Source of the DNA: Lachnospiraceae bacterium
Lineage (GTDB): Bacteria > Bacillota > Clostridia > Lachnospirales > Lachnospiraceae
Reading direction: 5' to 3'
DNA: 64,000 nucleotides
Assembly: GCA_017518185.1 (NCBI GenBank)
Contig: JAFWWB010000004.1
Coordinates: 1-64,000 of the forward strand
Part shown: positions 55,047 through 63,253 of the stretch, in pieces
Layout: each line of letters begins with the position of its first letter
Numbering within the stretch: the stretch's first letter is position 1
Position numbers and translations under genes: made by a program
Notes under the pieces: model-generated
Seen by the model: the letters and a program-made list of their open reading frames with translations, nothing else
Told to the model about the DNA's origin: nothing
Database searches by the model: none

Positions 55047-56345
55047 CTAAAACCACTTCACAGCCACAAGAGTCCTGCCGGCTTTCAGTTCCGGCTTAAG
55101 CTTTTGGATCAGGGCTTCGGCAGCCTTACCGGGCAGCGTGATGATCAGCTTCCTGTCCTCCGGATACAGCTCCAGCGCCTTTGCCAGCGCCGCCGCTGCC
55201 ATGACGGAAACTGCCCTTTTATCCCTGCTCCTGCACAGCTCTGCCGCGATCCCCTCCTCTGTCTCCGAAAAGAGCAGGATACCTGCGGGCTTTCCCTCCT
55301 CCATATATATTAAGGATAATTCCTGTATATAACTGTCCCAGTCAAAACAAAAGGCGGCAGGAACGGGCAGCGGCCCCGGGTCACTCTCCATGAAGTCCGC
55401 CGCAAGCTCCAGCATATCCTCGGTAAGATCCTTTATAAATACGCATCCCGGTGCCGGATCTGCAGCTCCCGGCATTTTTTCCTTTATTTCCGAAAGCGGG
55501 ATCTCATATATTCCGCTGTCCGTCTCCATGACCTCCATGCCGGATAAGCTGAACATTTCCCTCTCAGTCTCATCAGCGAAATACCGTTCACAGTACGCCC
55601 CCTCATACCGGCTCTTCACACTTTCCATAAAGGAACGCAGAAGTGCCGCCCCCTGCTCAGGAGCCTCAAAGCCCTCCGCCCTGTATGAATAAAGAAGCTC
55701 CAGCCATCCGGAACAGGCCCGGGTCAGGAATACTCCGGCAGGCTTATCCTCCCTGCCTTTTTCATACAGGACAGTCACAGCTATGCTGCCCCTTCTGACC
55801 CGTCCATGATATTCTCCGGGTATGTATTCAAAAAAGTTCCCTGCCTCTTCACGGGGGATCTGCCTGCAGACGAAGCTGTCCTCTGTCCCCGATACAGCTT
55901 TTTCCGCCCCTTCTTCCTCCGTTTTCCGAAAACAGACAGCTACCGATCTTTCATACAGCGTCCGGTAGGTATCGATACGCGCTTCCGCTTTTTCAGTCTC
56001 CGCCTTATCTGCAAGACCCGCTCTCTGCCGGTTCACTCCGTTTGTAAGGAACCAGCAGTCAAGGCTGCTGCTGATGACCTTCAGCAGCTTGGCTTTAAGC
56101 TCATCCTCCCCGGACGACTGCTCCGAAACTTTTTTTGTATAGTATTTCTCCGCCTTCAGCACGGACAGTATGGAGTCCCTGCTTATCCGTTCTCCGGCCC
56201 CCGTGGGAGGCATCCTGCGGAATTCATTTCCGCTGAGCCCGGGTTCTTCCTCCGTCTCCGCCTGTGCATGAAAAGACTTGAGCACCTCCAGTGCAAAGAG
56301 CTTCCCGGCCCTGTCGGCATAAGGATCTGCTCCCTTAGCCTCCAT
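55047..56345 (-). CDS. GNAT-like protein with a probable interrupted start
   Basis: 432 residues from ATG 56345, which has no Shine-Dalgarno. A better start lies at ATG 56393 (GGGAGG, 8 nt spacing) in the same frame and reads MKDRILRLRQ, then TGA at 56363-56361, then YLLAS and the ATG 56345. So the gene seems to carry a nonsense codon at position 11, perhaps rescued by reinitiation 18 nt later. It has GNAT-like parts (SIAVTVLYEKGREDKPAGVF and LSLIYMEEGKPAGILLFSET), probably a tandem fold with a helical N-terminal region. It is the last gene of a leftward group with the ART-like protein. Likely GNAT family, activity uncertain. Confidence 0.55.
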   Translation of the reverse strand: MEAKGADPYADRAGKLFALEVLKSFHAQAETEEEPGLSGNEFRRMPPTGAGERISRDSILSVLKAEKYYTKKVSEQSSGEDELKAKLLKVISSSLDCWFLTNGVNRQRAGLADKAETEKAEARIDTYRTLYERSVAVCFRKTEEEGAEKAVSGTEDSFVCRQIPREEAGNFFEYIPGEYHGRVRRGSIAVTVLYEKGREDKPAGVFLTRACSGWLELLYSYRAEGFEAPEQGAALLRSFMESVKSRYEGAYCERYFADETEREMFSLSGMEVMETDSGIYEIPLSEIKEKMPGAADPAPGCVFIKDLTEDMLELAADFMESDPGPLPVPAAFCFDWDSYIQELSLIYMEEGKPAGILLFSETEEGIAAELCRSRDKRAVSVMAAAALAKALELYPEDRKLIITLPGKAAEALIQKLKPELKAGRTLVAVKWF

Positions 56346-56454
56346 CGAAGCCAGCAGATATCACTGCCTGAGTCTCAGGATCCTGTCCTTCATATTCGGG
56401 TCCTCCCGTTGAACTCCATCGCTTTTGCAGAGATCCTTCTCAATATATCACCCC

Positions 56455-58065
56455 TCAGGTAATGCTCTCCGCCCTGAAGTCACTCTTTTGTTTCTCCACG
56501 CGGACCATAACATCTCTGCTTATTGTGATAGCAGAGCGGTCAAAGGCAACATAATAATCCTGGGAATCCGTCCCTCTCATTGCCTTGATCACATTATAAC
56601 CGCCAAAAGCGGCGACTATCGACTGCGCCGAACCGGCCTCTCCGCTTCCGAAAGTGAACTTCCTCTTTCCCGCTTCCTCATTGTTCTTGAGATAGGCTAT
56701 AAGGTTCGGGAACTGTTTCGCGAACAGCTTTGTCAGCTCATCCAGCTTCCTGAAATCCGCGATCTTTGCATCCTTGTTAAACGTAAGGGTAAACTGGACA
56801 GAACCGGCCTCCGTCCCATAAGTCCAGCAATGGGAGGCTGCTTTCTCCTGGGCTTCCTCTCCGGTCTGCATCGGGGAAGCGATATAGGTTCCCTTTCCGA
56901 ACAATCCGCTGCTGTAGTACTGCCTTCCTTCTCCCATGAGCTGCTTTGCCTGGTCCATGGCATCATCGCTGCCGTCCGGAGTATTTATGGTATGATACAT
57001 CTTTTTCTGAACGGGGGACTGACTGACAGCTTCATCGATGCCGTCCTTGTCCGTGATCACAGGCTTGTGTTCAGCCCAGCCCAGAGCATTGAAGAAACGG
57101 CTGGTTATGGTATCGCTCTGATCAGGATCCACCTGCTGTGTCTCTTTCATGGCCCTGACGATCTCCGTCATCCGGCTGTCGAGATCCGCCATCTCCTTCG
57201 GTGTCAGCATCAGCTGTCTCTGAAGCCCCCGGGACATGATCTCGAAATGCAGCTTAAGCGCCGCATTGATCAGATCCGGGGTCAGTGTATTATTCTGCCG
57301 GTGCTTTGTGAATTCCGCGTAGCTGTTTGCCGCCGCTTCGTACAGCTGTTTCCTGCTCACCGCCGTCTTCCCGGCGCTTGTCTTCAGGGTAGCGGTAGCA
57401 GAGGTAACGGGAGCAGCATTAACGGGTACATCGGTAACCTCTTTCTGCCGGGTCTGCTGCGTTTCTACCGCTGCAGGCCTGAGATTCTGCAGTGTCTCAT
57501 TGACCTTAAGAAGGACCCGCATCACCATCGCCTTACGGATCTTCCCCTTTTTGGTAAAAGGATTTCTGGAGCTGATATACTTTTCACAGCTTTCCTTGAT
57601 CCGCTGGAGAAGGAGACCTGCCTCTGCATCTCCGGACCCGCCGCCGTTATAGAGCTCCAGATCCGTTACCACATCGTTGTATACTCCGGAGTTTCCTCCT
57701 CTGTTGCTGTTCTTTAAGAGGACCTCCATCTGATCGAGGCTCATATTGGTATAGTATTCCGTCGTTGTCTCGCTCTCCGTCCTGACCCTGCGATTTTCTA
57801 TCAGCCGCTGAGCTTCCTCACCTGTTTTCTGATGCCATAAATCCTCTATCTGCTTTTTTCTTTCCTTATACCGTGCAAGCTTTTCCTTTTTCTCCTCATC
57901 CTTTGTCAGGGCAAGCTCCATATCGGTATAGCGGCTGTTAAGATCACGGTACGCGATCTCCGGGGTTTGCAGCATTAGCAGATTATTGGTGCGCACCTGG
58001 TCTTCAAGCCTCGAGACCCTCTGCTGTTCTTCAAAAAATTTCTGTTGAAGCTGATCGGAATCCAT
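56455..58065 (-). CDS. Coiled-coil protein with PARP-like ADP-ribosyltransferase domain
   Basis: 536 residues; ATG 58065 with GGAGG upstream. Residues 1-100 are a charged coiled coil; 148-190 hold EKYISSRNPFTKKGKIRKAM, a module also seen in the 1186-residue protein; 195-235 is a Pro/Thr/Ala linker. Residues ~350-520 look like the ADP-ribosyltransferase fold of the H-Y-[E/other] type: MYHTI (H358), GLFGKGTYIAS (Y394, as in PARP YGKGIYFA) and SQDYYVAFDRSAI (D503 at the third site where PARPs have Glu). If active it would move ADP-ribose from NAD+ to a target. No signal peptide. Flanked by GNAT genes on both sides. Confidence 0.65.
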   Translation of the reverse strand: MDSDQLQQKFFEEQQRVSRLEDQVRTNNLLMLQTPEIAYRDLNSRYTDMELALTKDEEKKEKLARYKERKKQIEDLWHQKTGEEAQRLIENRRVRTESETTTEYYTNMSLDQMEVLLKNSNRGGNSGVYNDVVTDLELYNGGGSGDAEAGLLLQRIKESCEKYISSRNPFTKKGKIRKAMVMRVLLKVNETLQNLRPAAVETQQTRQKEVTDVPVNAAPVTSATATLKTSAGKTAVSRKQLYEAAANSYAEFTKHRQNNTLTPDLINAALKLHFEIMSRGLQRQLMLTPKEMADLDSRMTEIVRAMKETQQVDPDQSDTITSRFFNALGWAEHKPVITDKDGIDEAVSQSPVQKKMYHTINTPDGSDDAMDQAKQLMGEGRQYYSSGLFGKGTYIASPMQTGEEAQEKAASHCWTYGTEAGSVQFTLTFNKDAKIADFRKLDELTKLFAKQFPNLIAYLKNNEEAGKRKFTFGSGEAGSAQSIVAAFGGYNVIKAMRGTDSQDYYVAFDRSAITISRDVMVRVEKQKSDFRAESIT

Positions 58066-58066
58066 A

Positions 58067-58876
58067 TCAATCCTCCATTTTCAATCTGAATATTCTTATG
58101 GGCTGTTCCTCGGAATATCTGAAGAACTTACCAATGGTATCCTTCTCCTCATCGCCGCAGAGCAGGAAGCGCAGGTCCGCCTCCGGACCGTACTCCTCCT
58201 TGAGCAGCTTTGATGCCTCACTGAAAAGCGCCTCCGCTGCAGCTTCATCATCGTAGCGCAGGAAACTTATCTGTATGCCGTCGTCCGGCTCCTCCATCAG
58301 CATCATGCCGCAGACCTCCCTTCCCCGCCTGCAGCAGATACTGCCGTCCGAAAACCTGTCCATATCCAGCACCAGCTCCGGCAGCTGCAGAAAGGTGTCC
58401 GGGTTATCCTTGAAGGAATATTCATACAGCCTTACATAAGGCACCTTTTCAATAGGATCGCAGCTTAAGTCCCCGGTATTCTCCGGGATATCCATATCCC
58501 CGAGCTTTCCCGCAAGGAAGAAAAAGCGGCTTTTGGATTCGCTGAAGCCCCGCTTAAGGAGGAACTCCGTATCGGCATCCGTCCTGTGGGTCACCAGATA
58601 GACCGGCAGCGCCAGATCCTCCGGAAGATCCTTAAGGTAAGAGAGCAGCGCCGTTGCAGCCCCCTTTTTCCTGTATTCCGGAAGGGTAAAGATCCTTTCG
58701 ATCAGTATATGTCTGGGAAGTATCTGCACAGCCATGACAGCCGCAGCCTCACCGCTCTCTTCATCGTATGCCCCCATAACGGACATGCGGCCCTCTCCCA
58801 GGGCAAAGATCTCCTCATTGCTCAGGATTTTCAGATACTTTGCACACAGATCCTCTGTGATGATCTCAGTACGCAT
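58067..58876 (-). CDS. Tandem GNAT-type acetyltransferase
   Basis: 269 residues. N-terminal GNAT with HILIERIFTLPEYRKKGAAT (RKKGAA acetyl-CoA loop) and EFLLKRGFSESKSRFFFLAG (late signature). The second half (SICCRRGREVCGMMLMEEPD, IQISFLRYDDEAAAEALFSE) is a second, diverged GNAT-like fold. Its stop codon is one nt from the ART-like gene start and they share the GGAGG, so translation is coupled. Confidence 0.7.
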   Translation of the reverse strand: MRTEIITEDLCAKYLKILSNEEIFALGEGRMSVMGAYDEESGEAAAVMAVQILPRHILIERIFTLPEYRKKGAATALLSYLKDLPEDLALPVYLVTHRTDADTEFLLKRGFSESKSRFFFLAGKLGDMDIPENTGDLSCDPIEKVPYVRLYEYSFKDNPDTFLQLPELVLDMDRFSDGSICCRRGREVCGMMLMEEPDDGIQISFLRYDDEAAAEALFSEASKLLKEEYGPEADLRFLLCGDEEKDTIGKFFRYSEEQPIRIFRLKMED

Positions 58877-58878
58877 GC

Positions 58879-59331
58879 TCAGGACCTCCCCAGCAGCTCA
58901 TCCGCCCTGGAAAAGGCCTCCTCCGCCACCTGCGGATCGCATTCCGGATCGGCAAAAAGCAGTCTCATATCCGCATACTCCGGATGCTCCGTGATAAAGC
59001 TCTCCTCGTACTCCGCCAGCAGATCATCCGCGTCCTTTGCAGGATCTTCGGGAGCATTTTCATAAAACTCCGAAAAACCCTTCACAAAGCTGTCCGCCAG
59101 ATCATCGATATGATCCGTCACATCCTGAGATATATTGCCCAATGCCGATGCAGTGATGTTCACCAGCATCTTCCATGAATTTATCGATTCGGATACAAAT
59201 CTTCGGTCTCCTGTCGTCAATTCTCTCATAATGATCCTCCTGAAATATTGGCTCAGCTCTTCCTCCATTTTAGCTTCAGCAGTCATGTCACCGTGAAGAT
59301 CATGGATCCTTTTCTCTCCGGCTTCACCCAT
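58879..59331 (-). CDS. Acidic helical protein of unknown function (150 aa)
   Basis: Strongly acidic and predicted to be all-helical (LSQYFRRIIMRELTTGDRRF, VTDHIDDLADSFVKGFSEFY, EEAFSRADELLGRS). No family recognised. ATG 59331 has no Shine-Dalgarno and lies 5 nt after a TG-extended -10 box, so it is probably leaderless. First gene of the ART/GNAT group; it could be an adaptor or regulator of the downstream proteins, but this is a guess. Confidence 0.6.
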   Translation of the reverse strand: MGEAGEKRIHDLHGDMTAEAKMEEELSQYFRRIIMRELTTGDRRFVSESINSWKMLVNITASALGNISQDVTDHIDDLADSFVKGFSEFYENAPEDPAKDADDLLAEYEESFITEHPEYADMRLLFADPECDPQVAEEAFSRADELLGRS

Positions 59332-59336
59332 TTGAG

Positions 59337-59342
59337 ATCATA
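59337..59342 (-). promoter_or_regulatory. Extended -10 promoter of the ART/GNAT group
   Basis: TGTTATGAT on the minus strand (-10 box 59342-59337). The -35 region is poor. It lacks the tandem 11 bp repeats of the other three promoters. Confidence 0.5.
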
Positions 59343-59400
59343 ACATAAAACTTCCGAAAAATACAGCAGATATATTTAATTTCGCAGCCGGCATACTTCC

Positions 59401-59429
59401 TTGATTTTATACGTTTTTTATTGTAAAGT
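59401..59429 (+). promoter_or_regulatory. Putative promoter of the GT2 gene
   Basis: TTGATT (59401-59406), 17 nt, TAAAGT (59424-59429). The start would be at ~59436, leaving only a few nt before ATG 59440 and no room for a Shine-Dalgarno. Confidence 0.5.
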
Positions 59430-59439
59430 ATACAGCATC

Positions 59440-60435
59440 ATGCCGAAGATCTCAGTCATAGTCCCGGTATACCGGGCAAAAAAGTTCATAGAGGAATGTA
59501 CCCGCAGCATCCTGGCACAGGAGGGAGCGGACTTCGAGCTCCTTCTCATCGATGATGCCTCCGATGACGGTTCGGAGATATTCTGTGACAGGCTTGCTTC
59601 GGAACAGGAAAACATAAGGGTGATCCACGCTCCCCACGGCGGCGCTGCCGCCGCAAGGAACAGGGGGCTTAAGGAAGCCACAGGCGAATATATCGCCTTC
59701 ATCGACAGCGATGATACGGTGGAACCCGACTACCTCGTCTCCCTTCAGACTTTAATAGAGGAGACCGGCGCTCCCATAGCGGTCTGCGCCCATGACGACG
59801 GCAGAAAGAAATGCCGCTGCGGCTGCGGCGGCTGCTGCGGAGAGGGCTGCTGCCACGACGCGGATATACATATCTCCACCGATCCCCTCAGCGATCTTTT
59901 ATATCAGAGAAAACTGATGAGCGTGCCCTGGGGGATGCTTGTAAGGAAGGAACTGTGGAAAGGCCTGGAATTCCCCGAAGGGGCGGAGGCCGAAGACATG
60001 GCCACCATCTATAAGCTGTTCATGAGGGCCGGTACACTGGTATATACTTCAGAAGCCCTCTACCATTACCGTCAGCACAGCGGCAGCACCATCATCTCCA
60101 CCCGGGCCTCCCGGAGGATAGCCTACTATAAGAACTGCCGCCGGATGATAAAGGACGTCCGCGAACTGCGTCCCGACTGTATGGACGCCGCCCGCTGCAG
60201 GCACTTTTCCGCCTGCGCCCAGAACCTTTCAGAAACGGCTCTCGGGGACTGCGGCACTTTCATGAAACGGCTCTATAAAGATATGAAGATACTGGCTCCG
60301 GCCATACTGCGTGACAGAAACGCCAGGCTCATGAACCGGGCTGCCGCAGTGCCGGCCATGATCAGCCCCCGGCTGGTACACTGCCTGCTGCGGGCCTGGT
60401 ATGTCTGCAAAAACCGCACAATGATAAAGAGGTAA
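59440..60435 (+). CDS. GT2 family glycosyltransferase with a cysteine-rich insert
   Basis: 331 residues from ATG 59440 (MPKISVIVPVYRAKKFIEEC); the upstream ATG at 59401 overlaps the promoter. GT-A fold motifs: SVIVPVYRA, ELLLIDDASDDGS, AAAARNRGLKEATGEYIAFI and DSDD (metal DXD), and YHYRQHSGST near the acceptor side. Between strands, at residues ~120-140, lies KKCRCGCGGCCGEGCCHD with seven or more cysteines, absent from normal family members and suggestive of metal or FeS binding. Probably makes a surface glycan. Followed at 6 bp by the C11 peptidase gene. Confidence 0.85.
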   Translation: MPKISVIVPVYRAKKFIEECTRSILAQEGADFELLLIDDASDDGSEIFCDRLASEQENIRVIHAPHGGAAAARNRGLKEATGEYIAFIDSDDTVEPDYLVSLQTLIEETGAPIAVCAHDDGRKKCRCGCGGCCGEGCCHDADIHISTDPLSDLLYQRKLMSVPWGMLVRKELWKGLEFPEGAEAEDMATIYKLFMRAGTLVYTSEALYHYRQHSGSTIISTRASRRIAYYKNCRRMIKDVRELRPDCMDAARCRHFSACAQNLSETALGDCGTFMKRLYKDMKILAPAILRDRNARLMNRAAAVPAMISPRLVHCLLRAWYVCKNRTMIKR

Positions 60436-60441
60436 GCTCTG

Positions 60442-61917
60442 ATGGAAGATGAAGAGAAAAGCTTAAACGGCGGCACAGCCATTTTTGTGATCCTCATGGC
60501 CATGATCTCCGTGGGCATACTGGCCTGCGGTCTGTTTTTCATGCTCAAGCCCGCTCCCGACGAGCTGGGCGCCGGCCGCGGACGATACCGGCAGGCCGCT
60601 TCAAGAGGCCGGGGACGATACGAAGCTCCCGATAAGGTTGTTGAGGAGAAGCCCGCAGCAAGTGAGAATGAAGTGGCTTCCCGTCCCATGCCGGAGCTCA
60701 GGAACCGTTTAGTCCGGGATAAGCTGGTAACTCCCGTGGGTGACGGAAAAGACGTGGTCACCATCATGATATACTTAAACGGTTCAAATTTAGAGTCCTG
60801 GAACGGCTTCGCCACCTCGGACATCTCGGAAATGCTGGAGGCTGACGGCTCCGATAAGGTGAACATCCTCATCGAGACCGTGGGTACCATGCAGTGGCAG
60901 GATTACGACATCGCCTCCGACCATTCCCAGCGCTATCTCCTGAAAAACAAAGAGTTCACTCTGGTGGACGACTCCCTTCCCCAGGTGGATCTTACAAAGC
61001 CCGAAGGCCTTTCGGATTTCATCAGCTGGGGAGCCGAAAACTATCCCGCAGACCGCTACTTCCTTATATTATGGGATCACGGCGGCGGCTCCGTAGACGG
61101 CTTCGGCTACGACGAGTGGCAGGATACCGAAGATTCCCTCACTATCGATGAGCTGCGGCAGGCACTGAAACAGTCCGGCCTGGTCTTCGACTTCATCGGC
61201 ATGGACGCCTGCATCATGGCCTCCATCGAGACCTGCTATGCCCTGTATGATTACTGCGATTACTGCATACTCTCCGAAGATTTCGAATCCGCCCTCGGCT
61301 GGAGCTACACGGGCTGGCTTACCGCCCTTGCCGGGAATACCTCCATGGATACGGAGGAGCTGGCAAAGATCATAGTGGACGATATGGTCATTGCCAACGA
61401 GGACGATTCCTTCTACGGCGGCAGCTCCACTCTTGCCCTGATAGACGAACGCTACGTTCCCCAGGCCTTTGAGGCATGGGAAACCTTCGCCTTCGCAAAC
61501 GAGGAAGCGCTGCTGTCGGTAAACTACAGCCGGGAGGTGGAAAGGAGCGGCCGCGCCGCAAAGGTATCCTATGAGCTGGCCCAGTATTACATCACGGACA
61601 TGCTGGCTCTGGCAGTCTCCGTGCCCTCGCCACACACCAAGATACTGGTAAGCCGTCTTGCCTCCTGCGTGGCCTATTACAACTGCAGCTTCGATAACAC
61701 CGGGCTTACGGGCCTTGCGGTGACGCTGCCCTACAACAACAACGAATTCTATCACTCTCTGGGAAGGGTCTTTGCCGGAGCCGGCATAAACAAACGCTAC
61801 ATCACCTGGCTTGGTAACTTCCAGACTGATGCAGCGACTGATGAATACTATGATTACGGTGATTTCGATGAAGAATGGGAAGGCTGGGACGAGCTTGGAG
61901 ACGAGTACTACGATTAA
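60442..61917 (+). CDS. Clostripain-family (C11) cysteine peptidase, membrane-anchored
   Basis: 491 residues. One N-terminal span at ~13-36 (GTAIFVILMAMISVGILACG), then a Pro/Arg-rich linker, then the C11 domain: VVTIMIYLNGSNLESWNGFA, FLILWDHGGGSVDGF with catalytic His213, and FIGMDACIMASIETCY with catalytic Cys257. Clostripain cleaves after Arg. The protein would face outward. The acidic Tyr-rich C-terminus (YYDYGDFDEEWEGWDELGDE) is unusual. AGAGG lies 9 nt before the ATG. Confidence 0.9.
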   Translation: MEDEEKSLNGGTAIFVILMAMISVGILACGLFFMLKPAPDELGAGRGRYRQAASRGRGRYEAPDKVVEEKPAASENEVASRPMPELRNRLVRDKLVTPVGDGKDVVTIMIYLNGSNLESWNGFATSDISEMLEADGSDKVNILIETVGTMQWQDYDIASDHSQRYLLKNKEFTLVDDSLPQVDLTKPEGLSDFISWGAENYPADRYFLILWDHGGGSVDGFGYDEWQDTEDSLTIDELRQALKQSGLVFDFIGMDACIMASIETCYALYDYCDYCILSEDFESALGWSYTGWLTALAGNTSMDTEELAKIIVDDMVIANEDDSFYGGSSTLALIDERYVPQAFEAWETFAFANEEALLSVNYSREVERSGRAAKVSYELAQYYITDMLALAVSVPSPHTKILVSRLASCVAYYNCSFDNTGLTGLAVTLPYNNNEFYHSLGRVFAGAGINKRYITWLGNFQTDAATDEYYDYGDFDEEWEGWDELGDEYYD

Positions 61918-61927
61918 GTAGTTTACG

Positions 61928-63160
61928 TTAAGCGCTCTGCTCCGCGGGCTGCTGTTCCCTCATGGAGAGCAGATAGTCCGCAATGTTCTCAGCAGCATGG
62001 CCTCTCTTCTGCCAGGCTGTATCTCCCACCTTTTTAATGCTCTTTTCAAACTCCGGACTTCCGGCAGTCTTTTCAATGATCTCCTTTATGCGGGGAAAAT
62101 CCTCCTCCTTAAGCTGTACTCCCAGGTCAGGCAGTATCTGAAGCCTCCAGACAGGCTCGTCGATCCAGGCCGCGTCGTAAGGCGCCGTGTCCAGCTTTGT
62201 ATCCGCATAGATCAGGGGCTTTCCGAATACCAGCGAATAATCAAACATAACGCCGGAAAAATCCGTGATCATTATATCCGCAGAGCTCAGGGACTCAAAG
62301 TTGTCCGGCTTCAGATCCCAGTGGAGCTTATCGGTCTCCGGGAAACGCTCACGCAGGGTGTCGAAGAGCTTCTTCTCGCTCTTTCTCGTCTGGGGATGGG
62401 GACGGATGATGATATTGAAGCCCGTATCGATAAGGGCCTGTATCAGCTTCTCCCCGAAACGGTTGAGTATGGCGCTCTCGCCCCAGGAGGGAGCCAGCAG
62501 TACGGTGAACTCCTTATGCCCGGCATTAGCTTCTTTAAGCTTGCGCTCCATAAGGCTGTCCATATAGGTGCAGCCCACAACGGTAAGCTCCTTCTCCGGC
62601 TCGTTCCTCAGCTGCTCCAGCTTCCGGATATAGTCTATCTGGAACTCGCCGCTCAGAACCACCGCGTCGTAATCATCCATGCCGAACATACGGTAGCCCG
62701 TGCCCTCGGTAACATCATGGAAGATGTGCACATAGCGGTCCACACCCTTGGAGCGCTTCCACTGGTACACGTTAAGTCCGGGCGTTGTAGCCAGCACCAC
62801 ATGGGCCTTCAGGAGGTTCAGCCTGGCAAATGCGCGGTTGTCCGAACCTATGAAGGAAGGATGTACGTATTTATAATCCGTCTTCAGGGAAGGGTCATTC
62901 TCGTCCATGGTGTAGTAATCCACCTCCACGCCCCTCTTTTCAAACTCGTCACAGATGGGCCTGAAGACGTTCCAGTACTGTCCGCCCTCTCCGAAAAACA
63001 CATATTCCTTTTTCTTGTCGTCGGCCTCCACCTTGCCGCCCTTAACGCGGTACTTAAGCTTCAGCCACAGCTGCTGTGCCAGGAAATAAAGGGTGGAGAT
63101 GACACCCAGCATTGCCGCAAAGAGCATACTCCCGGTACCGGGATCGATATATAAAAGCAT
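61928..63160 (-). CDS. CDP-glycerol glycerophosphotransferase family protein (TagB/TagF-like)
   Basis: 410 residues. An N-terminal hydrophobic segment (~10-30) tethers it to the membrane. The GT-B-like catalytic part shows VHIFHDVTEGTGYRMFGMDD, LLAPSWGESAILNRFGEKLI, IIIRPHPQTRKSEKKLF and ADIMITDFSGVMFDYSLVFG, the RPHP and SD/TD-x-SS motifs of teichoic acid polymer enzymes. It likely adds polyol phosphate to a wall or lipid-linked polymer. GGAGG precedes ATG 63160. It converges with the C11 gene. Confidence 0.82.
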   Translation of the reverse strand: MLLYIDPGTGSMLFAAMLGVISTLYFLAQQLWLKLKYRVKGGKVEADDKKKEYVFFGEGGQYWNVFRPICDEFEKRGVEVDYYTMDENDPSLKTDYKYVHPSFIGSDNRAFARLNLLKAHVVLATTPGLNVYQWKRSKGVDRYVHIFHDVTEGTGYRMFGMDDYDAVVLSGEFQIDYIRKLEQLRNEPEKELTVVGCTYMDSLMERKLKEANAGHKEFTVLLAPSWGESAILNRFGEKLIQALIDTGFNIIIRPHPQTRKSEKKLFDTLRERFPETDKLHWDLKPDNFESLSSADIMITDFSGVMFDYSLVFGKPLIYADTKLDTAPYDAAWIDEPVWRLQILPDLGVQLKEEDFPRIKEIIEKTAGSPEFEKSIKKVGDTAWQKRGHAAENIADYLLSMREQQPAEQSA

Positions 63161-63187
63161 TCTGTTTTCCTCCGTAAGACAGAAATG

Positions 63188-63216
63188 AGTTTACCACGCT
63201 GACCTTTTGCTGTCAA
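63188..63216 (-). promoter_or_regulatory. Promoter of the TagB/F-like gene
   Basis: TTGACA (63216-63211), 17 nt, TAAACT (63193-63188). Its -35 box lies 2 bp from the -35 box of the divergent MBOAT promoter. Confidence 0.75.
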
Positions 63217-63218
63217 AC

Positions 63219-63247
63219 TTGCTATTGAAAGCTTCATATCGTATAAT
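63219..63247 (+). promoter_or_regulatory. Promoter of the MBOAT gene, leaderless start
   Basis: TTGCTA (63219-63224), 17 nt, TATAAT (63242-63247). ATG 63254 begins 6 nt later at the expected transcription start; no Shine-Dalgarno exists between them. Confidence 0.75.
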
Positions 63248-63253
63248 AGCGTC

